The notes: generated by a model not told the origin, from the letters alone. 64,000 bases of DNA from Acetivibrio clariflavus DSM 19732 (GCF_000237085.1 NC_016627.1:1364001-1428000); one strand, 5' to 3'; shown: positions 46,020 to 56,725, numbered from the stretch's first letter. Numbers and translations are program-made.

Positions 46020-46628
46020 TTGTTTGCCTATATACGAGGAAAGCTTGAGTACAAGCATAACGATTATATTGTGGTTGAAGCTAATGGAGTAGGATATAAA
46101 ATATATACATCTTTGTCAACCATTCAAAATATACAACCAGTTGGAAATGAAGTGAAGATATATACCTATCTTTATGTACGTGAAGATGTAATGAACCTGT
46201 ACGGCTTTTTAACACAAGAAGAATTGGGAATGTTTGAGTTGCTTTTGGGGGTCTCCGGAGTAGGGCCTAAAGCGGCTATATCGGTTATTTCATCCATGTC
46301 ACCGTCAAAATTCGGGCTTTCTGTAATAACCAACGATTATAAGTCGCTTACCAAAGCTCAGGGTATTGGCAGCAAAATGGCACAGAGAATAGTTCTGGAA
46401 CTTAAGGATAAGATAAATAAAACAGAGCTGGTAAGCAGTTTCGGTGAAAAAGATCAAGCTGCCGATGAAATTAAAGACAATTCAAGATTCTCTGAGGCGG
46501 TAAGTGCACTGATTGTTTTGGGATATACCGCATCTGAGGCAAACAAGGCTGTAGCATCTGTATATAGAGAAGATATGGATATAGAATCGGTTATAAAAAA
46601 TGCTCTTAAAACTCTTGTAAGAAATTAA
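46020..46628 (+). CDS. ruvA: Holliday junction helicase subunit RuvA
   Basis: The 202-residue protein has the OB-fold N-terminus (MFAYIRGKLEYKHNDYIVVEANGVGYKI, quoted as FAYIRGKLEY and VEANGVGYKI), the helix-hairpin-helix region LLGVSGVGPKAAISVI and QGIGSKMAQRIVLELKDK, and the C-terminal RuvB-binding domain (AVSALIVLGYTASEANKAV). It starts with TTG after GGAGGGAA. Part of the ruvC-ruvA-ruvB block. Confidence 0.96.
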   Translation: MFAYIRGKLEYKHNDYIVVEANGVGYKIYTSLSTIQNIQPVGNEVKIYTYLYVREDVMNLYGFLTQEELGMFELLLGVSGVGPKAAISVISSMSPSKFGLSVITNDYKSLTKAQGIGSKMAQRIVLELKDKINKTELVSSFGEKDQAADEIKDNSRFSEAVSALIVLGYTASEANKAVASVYREDMDIESVIKNALKTLVRN

Positions 46629-46765
46629 GGAGACAAACAGATTCATTTTTTATAATAAATTCGTTTTTATGAATAATAACCTATAGAAATATATTTTTGA
46701 AAACTGTAAAATGACTTGAAAACAGATGCCGATTTGCTTTTTATAAATATTTTGGAGGGAACAAT

Positions 46766-47758
46766 ATGGAAGACAGAATTGTTGGCAGTAGGGCGAAGGA
46801 AGAGGATATCGATGAGGCAAGCCTTAGGCCAAGAAAATTAAGTGAATATATAGGTCAGAATAAAGTAAAGGAAAATCTCACGGTGTTTATAGAGGCTGCC
46901 AAAAAAAGAAATGAAGCCCTTGACCATGTGTTGCTGTATGGACCTCCGGGTCTTGGAAAGACTACCCTTGCCAATATAATAGCATCGGAACTGGGAGTGA
47001 ATATAAGAGTTACATCCGGACCTGCCATTGAAAAACCGGGAGATCTTGCGGCCATATTAACTAACCTTGGAAATTATGATGTACTTTTTATAGATGAAAT
47101 TCATAGACTCAATCGCAGTGTTGAAGAAATACTATATCCAGCCATGGAAGATTATGCTTTGGATATTATAATCGGCAAAGGCCCTAGTGCAAGATCTATT
47201 AGGCTGGATTTACCCAAGTTTACCCTTATTGGGGCAACTACCAGGGCAGGACTTTTAACTTCGCCTTTAAGGGACAGGTTCGGAGTGATAAACAAGCTTG
47301 AAATGTATACTCCGGAGGAGTTAAAGTTAATTGTTGAAAGATCGGCCCAAATATTGGGGATAAAAATTGAAAGTGAAGCGGCTGAGGAAATAGCCAGACG
47401 TTCCAGAGGTACTCCAAGAATAGCAAATAGAATACTTAAGAGAGTGAGAGATTTTGCCGAAGTAAAAGGGAAGGGATTGATAACTAAAGAAATTGCCATT
47501 ATGAGCCTTGATGCCCTTGAAATTGACCCTATAGGTTTGGATGGGGTTGACAGAAATTTGCTGTTCAGTATTATTGACAAATTTGCAGGCGGACCTGTAG
47601 GTTTAGAAACCTTAGCTGCTACTACGGGCGAGGAGGCAAATACCATTGAAGATGTATATGAACCTTATTTACTTCAATTAGGGTTTATTAACAAGACACC
47701 AAGGGGAAGGGTTGCTACAAAGCTTGCCTATGAGCATTTCGGTTTAAGGTATGAGTAG
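46766..47758 (+). CDS. ruvB: Holliday junction branch-migration ATPase RuvB
   Basis: The 330-residue AAA+ protein has the N-terminal [12 protein letters not shown], Walker [12 protein letters not shown], Walker [10 protein letters not shown], sensor [17 protein letters not shown] with the Arg finger, and the C-terminal winged helix ending [16 protein letters not shown]. It drives branch migration with RuvA. TTGGAGGG precedes the ATG. Confidence 0.98.
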   Translation: MEDRIVGSRAKEEDIDEASLRPRKLSEYIGQNKVKENLTVFIEAAKKRNEALDHVLLYGPPGLGKTTLANIIASELGVNIRVTSGPAIEKPGDLAAILTNLGNYDVLFIDEIHRLNRSVEEILYPAMEDYALDIIIGKGPSARSIRLDLPKFTLIGATTRAGLLTSPLRDRFGVINKLEMYTPEELKLIVERSAQILGIKIESEAAEEIARRSRGTPRIANRILKRVRDFAEVKGKGLITKEIAIMSLDALEIDPIGLDGVDRNLLFSIIDKFAGGPVGLETLAATTGEEANTIEDVYEPYLLQLGFINKTPRGRVATKLAYEHFGLRYE

Positions 47759-48113
47759 AGGCTTTGAGTTTAATTTTAAATTGATATGAAGAATATAATT
47801 AATTATAAAAATAAAAATTTATAAATTTTGTGTATAAAAAAGAAGGAATTTTTTCGGAATGTATCTAATATATATTTTATGTTAATAAATTTATAATATG
47901 CATTTTGGTTGTTATTTCGTTAGAGGATTTATGGCTTAAAAAACTTGGGAATAAAGGTCTGTAAGCTTATTTTGTTAAGACTGAATAACTTTTTTATAAA
48001 TCTATCTAGTTATAATGAAAAACATTGATTTTTTTCCTGATGTGTGTTACTTTATATGTGGGAGATTATATATTTTTTTGCTGTTTTGATTATGGGTAAG
48101 GGAGTTAAAATGT
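47759..48113. other. Intergenic region between ruvB and the PilM-like gene
   Basis: About 350 very AT-rich bases. No terminator with a GC stem is evident after ruvB. No ORF or known RNA was recognised. Confidence 0.4.
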
Positions 48114-49214
48114 ATGCTGTTTCCATTTTTGAAGAACAATTTTCTAAGCATTGATGTTGGCTTCAGAAACATTAAAGTTGTTGAAGTCGCAGTTAATCGA
48201 AGCAATGAAGTTTTTATCAAAAACTTTGGTATTGCTTCAACACCGTTAAATTGCATAAAAAATGGTGTTATAAAAAATGTTGACGCTGTATCAAGTGAAA
48301 TAAGCCGAATCATTAGAGAGAACAATATGAAGGTGAAAAAGTCCAAGATTGTCATGTCCGGAACCAGTATAATATCTAGAGTTTTTATTGTGGATAAGGT
48401 CAAAGAAAAGGACATTGATACAGTAGTCAAAGAAGCAATTGTGAAAAACATGCCTATAAACCTGGAAGAACACAAGATCGACTATAAGGTTTTACAGGAA
48501 CTAAAGGAAAATGGTGAAGATAAACTAAAGGTATTTGTGACAGCAGTTAGAAAAAACATAATCAACAGTTACATAGATGTACTCTTTGAGCTGGGGTTAA
48601 AGCCTATTTCCGTTGATATACCGGCTAATAGCACAGCAAAGTTTTTCAACAGAGATATTAAAGTCAACATAGATAATGTTAAATATGTCAATCCCAATAA
48701 AAATTTAAATAAAGACGCTTTTGCAGTTATAGATTTTGGTTCTGAAACTACAATAATAAATATATTGCGTAATAGAATCCTGGAGTTTAATAAAGTTATA
48801 TTGACGGGTAGTTCAAATTTAGATGAAGCCGTTGCAAAAGTGCTTAACAAGTCCATAATTGATTCTGAAAGACTGAAAAAGATGTATGGTATTATACCGC
48901 CGCCTGCCTATGAATCTAATGAGGAACATTTAAGAGTGTATAAAGCATTAAAGGAAATGGTTGATAAACTCATTAACCAGATATATATGTGTTTGACATT
49001 TTATGAAGCACGCTGTTATGGTGTCAAGGTGGGAAAGATATTTATTATTGGCGGAGGCTCTTTGCTTAAGGGCTTGAGTGAATATATGGAACAGACGTTG
49101 CAGATTCCAGTATATCCTGTGGGATTGCTTGACATTGACGGAATCGGTATAAACAAAAATCTGAACAGTGAAAAGTTGAATTTTTTAGTTAATGCTGTAG
49201 GAATTACATTATAA
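48114..49214 (+). CDS. PilM-type actin-like ATPase, stand-alone
   Basis: The 366-residue protein has the FtsA/PilM actin-like fold: FLSIDVGFRNIKVVEV (phosphate 1), FAVIDFGSETTIINIL (phosphate 2) and KIFIIGGGSLLKGLSEYM (adenosine). The SHS2-like insertion spans about 95-190. In type IV pilus systems PilM sits at the inner membrane with PilN, PilO and PilB. No such genes are adjacent here, so it could serve a distant pilus system or another membrane machine. The ATG at 48114 follows GGGAG at 11 bases. An overlapping ATG at 48110 is out of frame. Confidence 0.85.
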   Translation: MLFPFLKNNFLSIDVGFRNIKVVEVAVNRSNEVFIKNFGIASTPLNCIKNGVIKNVDAVSSEISRIIRENNMKVKKSKIVMSGTSIISRVFIVDKVKEKDIDTVVKEAIVKNMPINLEEHKIDYKVLQELKENGEDKLKVFVTAVRKNIINSYIDVLFELGLKPISVDIPANSTAKFFNRDIKVNIDNVKYVNPNKNLNKDAFAVIDFGSETTIINILRNRILEFNKVILTGSSNLDEAVAKVLNKSIIDSERLKKMYGIIPPPAYESNEEHLRVYKALKEMVDKLINQIYMCLTFYEARCYGVKVGKIFIIGGGSLLKGLSEYMEQTLQIPVYPVGLLDIDGIGINKNLNSEKLNFLVNAVGITL

Positions 49215-49258
49215 TTTTGTACATATTTAAAACTAAATTTAGTGTTTGCTTGCTATAT

Positions 49259-49292
49259 AATCTCGGTAGTTAAAAATTACCGGGATTTTTTA
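49259..49292 (+). terminator. Terminator of the PilM-like gene
   Basis: AATCTCGGTA and TACCGGGATT form a 10-bp stem with one G-T pair, followed by TTTT. Confidence 0.85.
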
Positions 49293-49700
49293 GTATTCAT
49301 TTCCTGGTATAAAAAACTGCTTTTTTCGTTTTAATTTTACTGATATATTTATAATTAGAAAACATTATTCGTCTTAGTTCAAATTTTAATCTCAACATAT
49401 ACATTGATTGATGAAATTGGTGGAATCGAAGGACAGTTTGTAATTCTAACAGTATGTTAATATCATATTACAGAAATATTACTTTTTAATTAATTCAACA
49501 GGAAAGGTATAGGTTTTGTCGAACAATATTATATAATAGGAGTAGTGGGCAATTTTTTAAACTTTCATCTTTTGATTGAAATATGACTTGATTTTACAGA
49601 GATTGACATATAGATTGGCTGTAAAGTTTACGTTTCAAAGTTAAAAAATGTACGGCTAGAAATATTTTACTAAAGAAAAATTTTGTAAGAGGTGAGGTTT
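49293..49700. other. Intergenic region before the amidase gene
   Basis: About 400 AT-rich bases. TTGACA lies at 49604-49609, but without a clear -10 at the standard distance. TATATAATAGGAG near 49530 resembles a -10. AGGTGAGG (49690-49697) is the ribosome site of the next gene. No structured RNA was recognised. Confidence 0.4.
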
Positions 49701-52592
49701 ATGAAAAAACTGTTCTGCGTCTGCTTAACGCTGATTGTATTCACTATAACTTGTATTACTACATATGCGCAAGGATTAATGATTACATATGACGGCACAA
49801 CAAAAGAGTATAAAGGGAATATATACAAGCTATATGTAAACGATGAACTTGTCATTTCGGATATGCCCCCAATTATAATCGATGGACGTTCACTGGTTCC
49901 CGTCAGAGCAATTTTTGAGCAATTGGGTGCAGAAGTGGAGTGGGATTCAAAAAACAAAAAGGTTTCCGTTTCCTATGAAAGCGATGAAGTTGTTCTGACA
50001 ATAAATGATAAAAATGCCCTGGTAAACGGTAAAAAGGTTGAAATGGAAGTTCCTGCAAAGATAATCAATGACCGTACCATGGTGCCTTTGCGTTTTGTAG
50101 GCGAACAGTTGAATATGGAAGTGGGCTGGAATGCCGAAAAAGGTGAGATCTCAATTAGTAACAAGGAATATTTGCAATATGCAAAGATTAATGATATTAA
50201 ATATATTAAGGAAAAAGACAGGCAGAGTATTGCAATAAATGTAGATAAGTTTCAAGACTATAAAATTTTGAGACTGCCTTCACCCGACAGGATAGTGGTG
50301 GATTTCACAAATACAAAACTGTCGGTTAAACAAGATAATATAAAAGTAAATGAGGAGTTTTTGAAATCTATACGCTGCAGTCAGTTTGAAAACAACACTG
50401 CACGGGTGATTTTAGACTTGGAAGGACAGCCCCAATACCGGGTAACTGAAACAAAAGGTCAGTTGTTGGTAAATTTGGAAAAGAAAACGACTAATGCAGA
50501 TGCTGATATAATTGGAGTAAATAATCCGTTAGACGGATTTTCCAGACCGGTTGACAATCAGTTGGATTTTAAACATATTGCCCAATCGACTTATGAGGCA
50601 GTTGTAATCGATGTTAAAGATTATAAAGGTTATGAGACTTTTAAGCTGCCGGATCCTTACAGGATAGTAATTGATATTCCGGAGGCAATTGCATCAAATG
50701 AGATGAAGACAGTTAATATTGACAGTACACTTATTAAATCGGTAAGATATGCAGCAAAAGAACCGAAGGGTGCAAGACTGGTTATAGATACAAAGGGAGA
50801 CCTTGAATACAGGTTGGTTGAAAATGACGGCATCCTTGTGGCGTATGTGGCAAAGAGTATTGATTTGATTTCCTTTACTCCGTCAAGGGGTATTTCCGAT
50901 AGAGATGAGGCTTTGGAAAGAGGAAGTCTGAGTGTAAGTTATAAAGCGCAGGAAGACCATGAAATAGTAGCATTGTTCACAAGTGATTACTCCGATTATA
51001 GTATTGAGAAACTGTTGAGTGAAAATAAGATTGTGGTAAACTTACCTAATGCTCTCGGGCCTTCAAAAGAGCAAAGCATAGATGTAAAAAGCAGTCATAT
51101 AGAGAGTATAAAGTATTCTGCCGTGAACAGATCATCATCTAAAGTTGTTATTCAGCTAAAGGCCCAGTGTCAATATGTTGTAGTGGAAGGAGAAAAAGCA
51201 CTTGTAATAAATGTAATTCCAAGTGTTGATGAAGATATCTCCCAAACTGATGAAGGCGAAAATTCAGCGGGAAAAGCAACACCAACGCCTGTAAAAACAG
51301 CGACTCCTGAACCTTCCAAAACTGTGGTACCGACTGTTACTGTAACACCCAATCCAACCGTTGTACCGACAAGCACCGGTATAAATAGCGACAAGGAACC
51401 GATAAAAATAGATCATGCCTTTATTGACGGCGTTGATAGTATTACAATTTGGGCAGAGGATGTAGATGATTTTAACGTGTGGAGGCTTACCGGACCCGAT
51501 AGAATTGTTATAGATATACCGAATTTTGATGCCGGCAGGGAACAGAAGATAAGTGTAGACAGCAGTAATATCAGTTCTATTAGGTCTGCACAGTTTGAAG
51601 AAACTGTGGGAAGAGTAGTTGTCGATACAATTGGACAACCACAGTTTGAATCCAGAAAGACGGATAAATATATAACACTTATTGTAAGACAACCTACTTA
51701 TAAAAATATACAATACAGTAACAGCGGAAGCCGAGTGTACTTTACTTTAAAAGGAGCTAAACTTACTGAAGGTGGCCAGAGCATAACGCGCTTTTATACT
51801 GATAAATATGAGTTTGATGGACGGAGATATTCGATAACGTTTCCCAGCGAGCTTGCCGATTTGGGAGTTGGTACAATAAACATAAATGACAGCAAAGTCA
51901 TTGATGTTAAAATAACAAAGGATGACGAAAGCAACCAAACAACTATTACCTTTACCACAAAGGAACCGTTTAATTATGAGATTATTACAAGGGCTTCGGA
52001 AAATGATACAACGATAACTCTTTACAAAGAAGCTTCCAGAAAAGACCGTCTTGTAGTTATAGATCCAGGGCATGGAGGCAGTGAGCCTGGGGCAACCTAT
52101 GGTGGAGTTTATGAGAAGGACTTGAACCTTGATATTGCCAAAAGATTAAATGCTCTGCTAAAAAGTCACAATATAAAAACATATATGACCAGAGAAGACG
52201 ATGTCTATGTGGGACTTTACGAAAGAGCGTATATTGCCAATAACATGAATGCTACCCTGTTTGTGAGTATCCATAACAATGCCTATTACTCTCAATACAG
52301 CGGTACGGAGACTTTGTATTATCCTTCGAACAGTCCGGGTTTCAATAGCAAGAGATTTGCACAGATTGTGCAGGAAGAACTGGTTAAGGCGCTTGGAACT
52401 AAAAACAGGGGAATTGTTGAAAGACCGAACCTTGTTGTGTTAAAGGCTACAAAAATGCCGGCAGTTCTGGCTGAAGTTGGTTTTATGACCAATGAGGCGG
52501 AACTGGCAAAGCTGAAAACGGAGGAATTCCGCCAAAAGGCAGCACAGGCATTATGTGATGCTATACTGAGAGCGCTGGATGAGGTAGAGTAA
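49701..52592 (+). CDS. N-acetylmuramoyl-L-alanine amidase with multiple AMIN domains
   Basis: The 963-residue secreted protein has a signal peptide (1-26), a copper-amine-oxidase-N/stalk-like domain (about 45-155, IDGRSLVPVRAIFEQLGAEVEW and DRTMVPLRFVGEQL as its two repeats), then several AMIN-type repeats (about 160-510 and 555-770, with recurring DRIVVDF/YRIVIDI/DRIVIDI strands), a Thr/Pro linker near 510-550, and a C-terminal amidase_3 domain (about 778-963). Zn ligands: VIDPGHGGSEPGA (His), YEKDLNLDIA (Glu), VSIHNNA (His), and a catalytic Glu in LAEVGFMTN. It cuts peptide stems off peptidoglycan; AMIN repeats anchor it to the wall. Unusually long for the family. Confidence 0.92.
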   Translation: MKKLFCVCLTLIVFTITCITTYAQGLMITYDGTTKEYKGNIYKLYVNDELVISDMPPIIIDGRSLVPVRAIFEQLGAEVEWDSKNKKVSVSYESDEVVLTINDKNALVNGKKVEMEVPAKIINDRTMVPLRFVGEQLNMEVGWNAEKGEISISNKEYLQYAKINDIKYIKEKDRQSIAINVDKFQDYKILRLPSPDRIVVDFTNTKLSVKQDNIKVNEEFLKSIRCSQFENNTARVILDLEGQPQYRVTETKGQLLVNLEKKTTNADADIIGVNNPLDGFSRPVDNQLDFKHIAQSTYEAVVIDVKDYKGYETFKLPDPYRIVIDIPEAIASNEMKTVNIDSTLIKSVRYAAKEPKGARLVIDTKGDLEYRLVENDGILVAYVAKSIDLISFTPSRGISDRDEALERGSLSVSYKAQEDHEIVALFTSDYSDYSIEKLLSENKIVVNLPNALGPSKEQSIDVKSSHIESIKYSAVNRSSSKVVIQLKAQCQYVVVEGEKALVINVIPSVDEDISQTDEGENSAGKATPTPVKTATPEPSKTVVPTVTVTPNPTVVPTSTGINSDKEPIKIDHAFIDGVDSITIWAEDVDDFNVWRLTGPDRIVIDIPNFDAGREQKISVDSSNISSIRSAQFEETVGRVVVDTIGQPQFESRKTDKYITLIVRQPTYKNIQYSNSGSRVYFTLKGAKLTEGGQSITRFYTDKYEFDGRRYSITFPSELADLGVGTININDSKVIDVKITKDDESNQTTITFTTKEPFNYEIITRASENDTTITLYKEASRKDRLVVIDPGHGGSEPGATYGGVYEKDLNLDIAKRLNALLKSHNIKTYMTREDDVYVGLYERAYIANNMNATLFVSIHNNAYYSQYSGTETLYYPSNSPGFNSKRFAQIVQEELVKALGTKNRGIVERPNLVVLKATKMPAVLAEVGFMTNEAELAKLKTEEFRQKAAQALCDAILRALDEVE

Positions 52593-52599
52593 GATTTTT

Positions 52600-52636
52600 A
52601 AAAGAGTGGCTATATTATTATATGCCACTCTTTTTT
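52600..52636 (+). terminator. Amidase terminator
   Basis: AAAAGAGTGGC and GCCACTCTTTT form an 11-bp stem with a T run. Confidence 0.88.
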
Positions 52637-52798
52637 ATGCCTAAATTGTAAGTGAAATTTCCAACCCTTTTTATAAAGGTTGACATGATGTAAAAAGCAA
52701 ATGCTGGTATTGGTTAATCAATTGTGTTATTATATTGTTGTTTGGTAAGCAAAGGAATAAAAATAAGTACCTAAAATACAATGAAAGGTTGTGTTATA

Positions 52799-53788
52799 AT
52801 GGCTGTACTTGTAACCGGCGGTGCAGGTTATATCGGAAGTCATACCGTGGCAGAACTTCTTGAAAAAAATGAAGAAGTTATTGTTGTCGATAACCTTGAA
52901 AAGGGACATAAAGATGCGGTTCTTGGCGGAAAACTCATAGTTGGGGATTTGCGCGATAAGGAATTTATAAAGAATGTTTTTTATAAAAATGATATAGAAG
53001 CTGTTATTCATTTTGCTGCCTATATTGAAGTGGGTGAAAGCGTTTCAAATCCGTTGAAATATTATAATAATAATGTGGCAGTTTCTTTGAATCTTCTTGA
53101 TGCAATGAGGGAAGCTAAAGTTAACAAGATAGTATTTTCTTCCACTGCTGCCACCTACGGTGAACCAGAAAATATACCCATACTTGAAACCGACAGAACT
53201 ATGCCAACCAATCCCTATGGCGAAACAAAGCTGGCGGTTGAAAAGGCATTAAAATGGTCTGATACGGCATATGGCATAAAGCATGTTATACTTCGCTATT
53301 TTAACGCCAGTGGGGCACATATAAGCGGGAAGATAGGAGAGGATCACAACCCCGAATCTCATCTGATACCATTAATCATACAGGCCGCTTTGGGAAAAAG
53401 GGATTCAATCAAGATCTTCGGAAACGATTATAATACTCCCGATGGTACTTGTGTCAGGGATTATATACATGTATCCGATTTGGCTCAGGCCCATTACCTT
53501 GCATTGCAGAAGCTAAGAAGGGGAGAAGACAGCGCTATATACAATTTAGGAAACGGAAAAGGATTTTCCGTTAGAGAAGTTGTTGATGTGGTAAGAAAGG
53601 TTACAGGGAAAAATATTAATGCTGTGGATGCACCGAGACGTCCCGGTGATCCTGCAATTTTGGTTGCATCTTCAGAAAAAATTAAAAAGGAGCTCAACTG
53701 GCAGCCTAAATTGAATGATCTGGAGACTATTGTGGCAACAGCATGGGAATGGCACAGCAAGCATCCTAACGGTTATGACGATAAATAA
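52799..53788 (+). CDS. galE: UDP-glucose 4-epimerase
   Basis: The 329-residue short-chain dehydrogenase-type protein interconverts UDP-glucose and UDP-galactose. Landmarks: VTGGAGYIGSHTVAEL (NAD site), VIHFAAYIEVGESV, SSTAATYGEP, the catalytic NPYGETKLAVEK (Tyr-xxx-Lys), and GNDYNTPDGTCVRDYIHV. The ATG at 52799 gives the family start. An in-frame ATG at 52781 adds 6 residues and is less likely. It stands alone between the amidase and GerMN genes. Confidence 0.95.
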   Translation: MAVLVTGGAGYIGSHTVAELLEKNEEVIVVDNLEKGHKDAVLGGKLIVGDLRDKEFIKNVFYKNDIEAVIHFAAYIEVGESVSNPLKYYNNNVAVSLNLLDAMREAKVNKIVFSSTAATYGEPENIPILETDRTMPTNPYGETKLAVEKALKWSDTAYGIKHVILRYFNASGAHISGKIGEDHNPESHLIPLIIQAALGKRDSIKIFGNDYNTPDGTCVRDYIHVSDLAQAHYLALQKLRRGEDSAIYNLGNGKGFSVREVVDVVRKVTGKNINAVDAPRRPGDPAILVASSEKIKKELNWQPKLNDLETIVATAWEWHSKHPNGYDDK

Positions 53789-53909
53789 GGAGAAAGATAA
53801 ATTTAATAAAAATAAAATATTAGAAAATTATGCCTGTTAAATTATAAAATTCTTCATATATGTCTATACTTACAGTAAGAACAAATTTTTACAATGAGGG
53901 GTAGTATAT

Positions 53910-55067
53910 ATGAAGAATTTTTTTTGCTTTTTATTAATAGCTGGAACAACGATAATTACAGGTTGCCAGAATCCATTAAACGGAATTGACAAAGTGCAAA
54001 CCCATATCGAAAATGTTGATTCCCTGAAAGATGAAAATATTCTAAAGGCGGAAGAATATAAAGAAACTTCAGAAAGCAATAATGCGGCAGCAAAAGATAA
54101 TTCGAAAAATAGTTATACCGGCGAAGCTGAAAAAGATAAATCAAAGGAAAAAACAAGTGTTAACGGTAGCACTGACCTAAACGATGACAATAAAGTGAAG
54201 GAAGTTATATCGGTAACAGCATACTATAGAGATTCCGACGGCTTATTAATACCGGTTACAAGAAATATCAAGAAAGAAGAAGGCGTAGCAAAAGCAGCCA
54301 TTAGGTCGATGATAGACAATGAGGTTAACAGAGAAGTACTCAAACCTTTAGGTTTAGTACCTGTACTTCCTGAAGGTACGGAGGTACTGGGTATAAATAT
54401 AGTGGATGGTATAGCAATAATAGATTTAAACAATAAAGTTTTGGATTATAAGACCGAACAGGATGAACGCAATATCTTTTCGGCTATTGTATATACATTA
54501 ACCGAGTTTAAAACAATAAACGGTGTTCAGTTTTTGATAAACGGCTATGAGAAAAAGGAACTGAAATATTCCGGCAATATTTCAAATATTATGACAAGAG
54601 ACAATACCCTTATAAATTCGGATAGGCTGAATGCCGATAGCAAAACAATGAAATTTGATGTCTATTTATATAAGTATCTGGAGAATAAACATGAGTATCT
54701 TTTGCCCATTTCAATGGAATATATAGGTGTAACTAAGGATTTGCTTCCGGTACAGATTGTGAGAACCCTGGCGAAAGAACCTAAAGACCCCAAACTGTAT
54801 ACTCAAATGCCTGAAAATGTTGAATTGATCGGATCAAAAGTCGATGATAAAGTTTTGACTTTGGACTTTAGCAAGGAAATTAAAAATTATGGCGGAAATT
54901 CAAGGGAAGAAGGACTGCTAAAGCAAATCCTGTATACAATGAAACAGATAAAGGGAGTTGAAAAGGTTGAAATACTTATAGAAGGCGAAAAAGATGACCT
55001 TCCTGAAGGAACGGATATTTCATCGGCATTAAGAATACCCGATGGAATAAACAGAGTAAGTGAGTAG
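53910..55067 (+). CDS. Double GerMN-domain lipoprotein
   Basis: The 385-residue protein has a lipoprotein signal (FFCFLLIAGTTIITGC, lipobox ITGC), a Ser/Lys/Asn-rich linker (about 35-90), and two GerMN domains (about 95-225 and 245-370), each with a YYRDSDGLLIPVTRNI or VYLYKYLENKHEYLLPISM start and a LDFSKEI/IDLNNKV strand. GerMN domains occur in spore-germination and sporulation lipoproteins such as Bacillus GerM. Genes rph and rdgB follow, as in Bacillus (gerM-rph-ysnA). So a GerM-like role in sporulation or germination is likely. Confidence 0.9.
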   Translation: MKNFFCFLLIAGTTIITGCQNPLNGIDKVQTHIENVDSLKDENILKAEEYKETSESNNAAAKDNSKNSYTGEAEKDKSKEKTSVNGSTDLNDDNKVKEVISVTAYYRDSDGLLIPVTRNIKKEEGVAKAAIRSMIDNEVNREVLKPLGLVPVLPEGTEVLGINIVDGIAIIDLNNKVLDYKTEQDERNIFSAIVYTLTEFKTINGVQFLINGYEKKELKYSGNISNIMTRDNTLINSDRLNADSKTMKFDVYLYKYLENKHEYLLPISMEYIGVTKDLLPVQIVRTLAKEPKDPKLYTQMPENVELIGSKVDDKVLTLDFSKEIKNYGGNSREEGLLKQILYTMKQIKGVEKVEILIEGEKDDLPEGTDISSALRIPDGINRVSE

Positions 55068-55298
55068 GCGGTATATAGTTAAGAGCTGATATTATATGAT
55101 TTATCTCTCCCACAATAATAATGTAATCAATTAATTCATGAAATACTGTTGCAATAAATTCTTGAAGAAAAATTTTTAACAAGAATAGGTTGAAATTGTC
55201 AAAAGTTTTAGGTAGTATATTTACGTAAGATGTCCGCTATAATATTAAATACATCTTAAAGATAGTATAAATTTATTTACAGAAAGGTTGAGAACATA

Positions 55299-56081
55299 TT
55301 GAGAATTGATGGGAGAGAGAATTCAAATCTGAGAAAAGTTAAAATTACAAGGAATTATATTAAACATGCAGAAGGTTCTGTATTGATTGAAATGGGTGAT
55401 ACAAAGGTAATTTGTACTGCAACGGTGGATGATAAGGTTCCAAGTTTTAAGAAGAATACCGGAGAAGGTTGGGTAACTGCAGAATACTCAATGCTGCCAA
55501 GGTCTACAGGAGTTAGAAATCCAAGAGACATAAGCAAGCTGAAACTTAACGGAAGAAGTCAGGAAATACAAAGACTTATTGGAAGAGCACTGAGATCTGT
55601 AGTGAATTTTAATATATTGGGAGAAAGGGTTATAATCATTGACTGCGATGTTATACAAGCCGACGGAGGCACAAGGACCGCTTCGATAACCGGAGGGTTT
55701 GTCGCTTTGGTGGATGCCTGCAAGAAGCTTGTTGATGACGGAATAATTGAAAAAATACCTATAACCGACATGGTTGCAGCAGTGAGTGTTGGTATAGTTG
55801 GCGATGAAGAAATGCTGGATTTATGCTATGAAGAGGATTCAAATGCAATTGTAGATATGAATGTTGTCATGACTGGTGCCGGCGAGTTTATCGAACTGCA
55901 AGCCACCGGGGAACAGGCACCCTTCCGCGGAGAACAGCTGAATAAGCTTTTGGATTTGGCACAAGGCGGAATAAAAGAGCTTATAGAAATACAAAAAGAA
56001 GCTCTAGGACAGGTGGCGAATGAAATTGGGAGAGTTACGAAGGATGAAAAAATTTGTAGTTGCAACGAAGAACAAGGGTAA
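55299..56081 (+). CDS. rph: Ribonuclease PH
   Basis: The 260-residue phosphorolytic exonuclease trims tRNA 3' ends. Landmarks: [16 protein letters not shown] at the start, [32 protein letters not shown] (phosphate site), [19 protein letters not shown] (catalytic Asp residues), and [11 protein letters not shown]. It starts with TTG after AGAAAGGTTGAG. The end overlaps the next gene by 38 bases. gerM-like, rph and rdgB form the Bacillus-type order. Confidence 0.96.
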   Translation: MRIDGRENSNLRKVKITRNYIKHAEGSVLIEMGDTKVICTATVDDKVPSFKKNTGEGWVTAEYSMLPRSTGVRNPRDISKLKLNGRSQEIQRLIGRALRSVVNFNILGERVIIIDCDVIQADGGTRTASITGGFVALVDACKKLVDDGIIEKIPITDMVAAVSVGIVGDEEMLDLCYEEDSNAIVDMNVVMTGAGEFIELQATGEQAPFRGEQLNKLLDLAQGGIKELIEIQKEALGQVANEIGRVTKDEKICSCNEEQG

Positions 56082-56664
56082 GTTGAAAGAAATTGAAGAA
56101 ATTCTGAAAGGTATGGATTTTGAAGTAGTTTCGATGGAAGAAGCCGGAGTAAATGACGACATTGAAGAGTACGGAAGTACTTTTGAGGAAAATGCGCTTA
56201 TAAAAGCTATGGAAGTGCATAAACGCACAGGGGAACTGGTCATGGCAGATGATTCGGGTCTGGAAGTGGACTTTTTAAACGGTGCTCCCGGAATATACTC
56301 TTCAAGATTTGCTGGTGAAGGTGCCAGTGATGAAGACAGAAATAACAAGTTGCTGGAACTGTTGAAGGATGTTCCTTTTGAAAACAGGAAAGCAAGATTT
56401 GTTTGTGTTATAGCGGTAGTTCTTCCTGATAGCACATACTTTACCGTGAGGGGAACTTTTGAAGGATATATAGCCTTTGAGCCGGTAGGAACAAACGGCT
56501 TTGGCTATGATCCGCTATTCTTTTTGCCGGAATATAACAAAACCGCTGCACAGCTTGAAGCGTCAAAAAAGCATGAAATCAGCCACAGAGGTAAGGCACT
56601 TAAATTGATGGTTGCAGAGCTTAAGAAGAGATTGGATGTTGGAAAAAGTTGGCATTTTACTTAA
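56044..56664 (+). CDS. rdgB: RdgB/HAM1-type XTP/dITP pyrophosphatase
   Basis: The 206-residue protein removes non-canonical purine triphosphates such as dITP and XTP. Landmarks: [18 protein letters not shown] at the N-terminus, [26 protein letters not shown] (quoted as [11 protein letters not shown] and [12 protein letters not shown]), and FGYDPLFF with SHRGKAL at the end. The ATG at 56044 gives the family start and overlaps rph by 38 bases; an in-frame ATG at 56020 would add 8 residues. A tRNA operon follows. Confidence 0.95.
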   Translation: MKKFVVATKNKGKLKEIEEILKGMDFEVVSMEEAGVNDDIEEYGSTFEENALIKAMEVHKRTGELVMADDSGLEVDFLNGAPGIYSSRFAGEGASDEDRNNKLLELLKDVPFENRKARFVCVIAVVLPDSTYFTVRGTFEGYIAFEPVGTNGFGYDPLFFLPEYNKTAAQLEASKKHEISHRGKALKLMVAELKKRLDVGKSWHFT

Positions 56665-56696
56665 AAAAAATAATTGAAAAAAGTTTAAAAATGGTG

Positions 56697-56725
56697 TTGA
56701 CAAACTAAAAGGTTGTTTGTATAAT
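56697..56725 (+). promoter_or_regulatory. Consensus sigma-A promoter of the tRNA operon
   Basis: Perfect TTGACA (56697-56702), 17-base spacer, perfect TATAAT (56720-56725), 43 bases before the tRNA-Gly gene. Confidence 0.92.
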
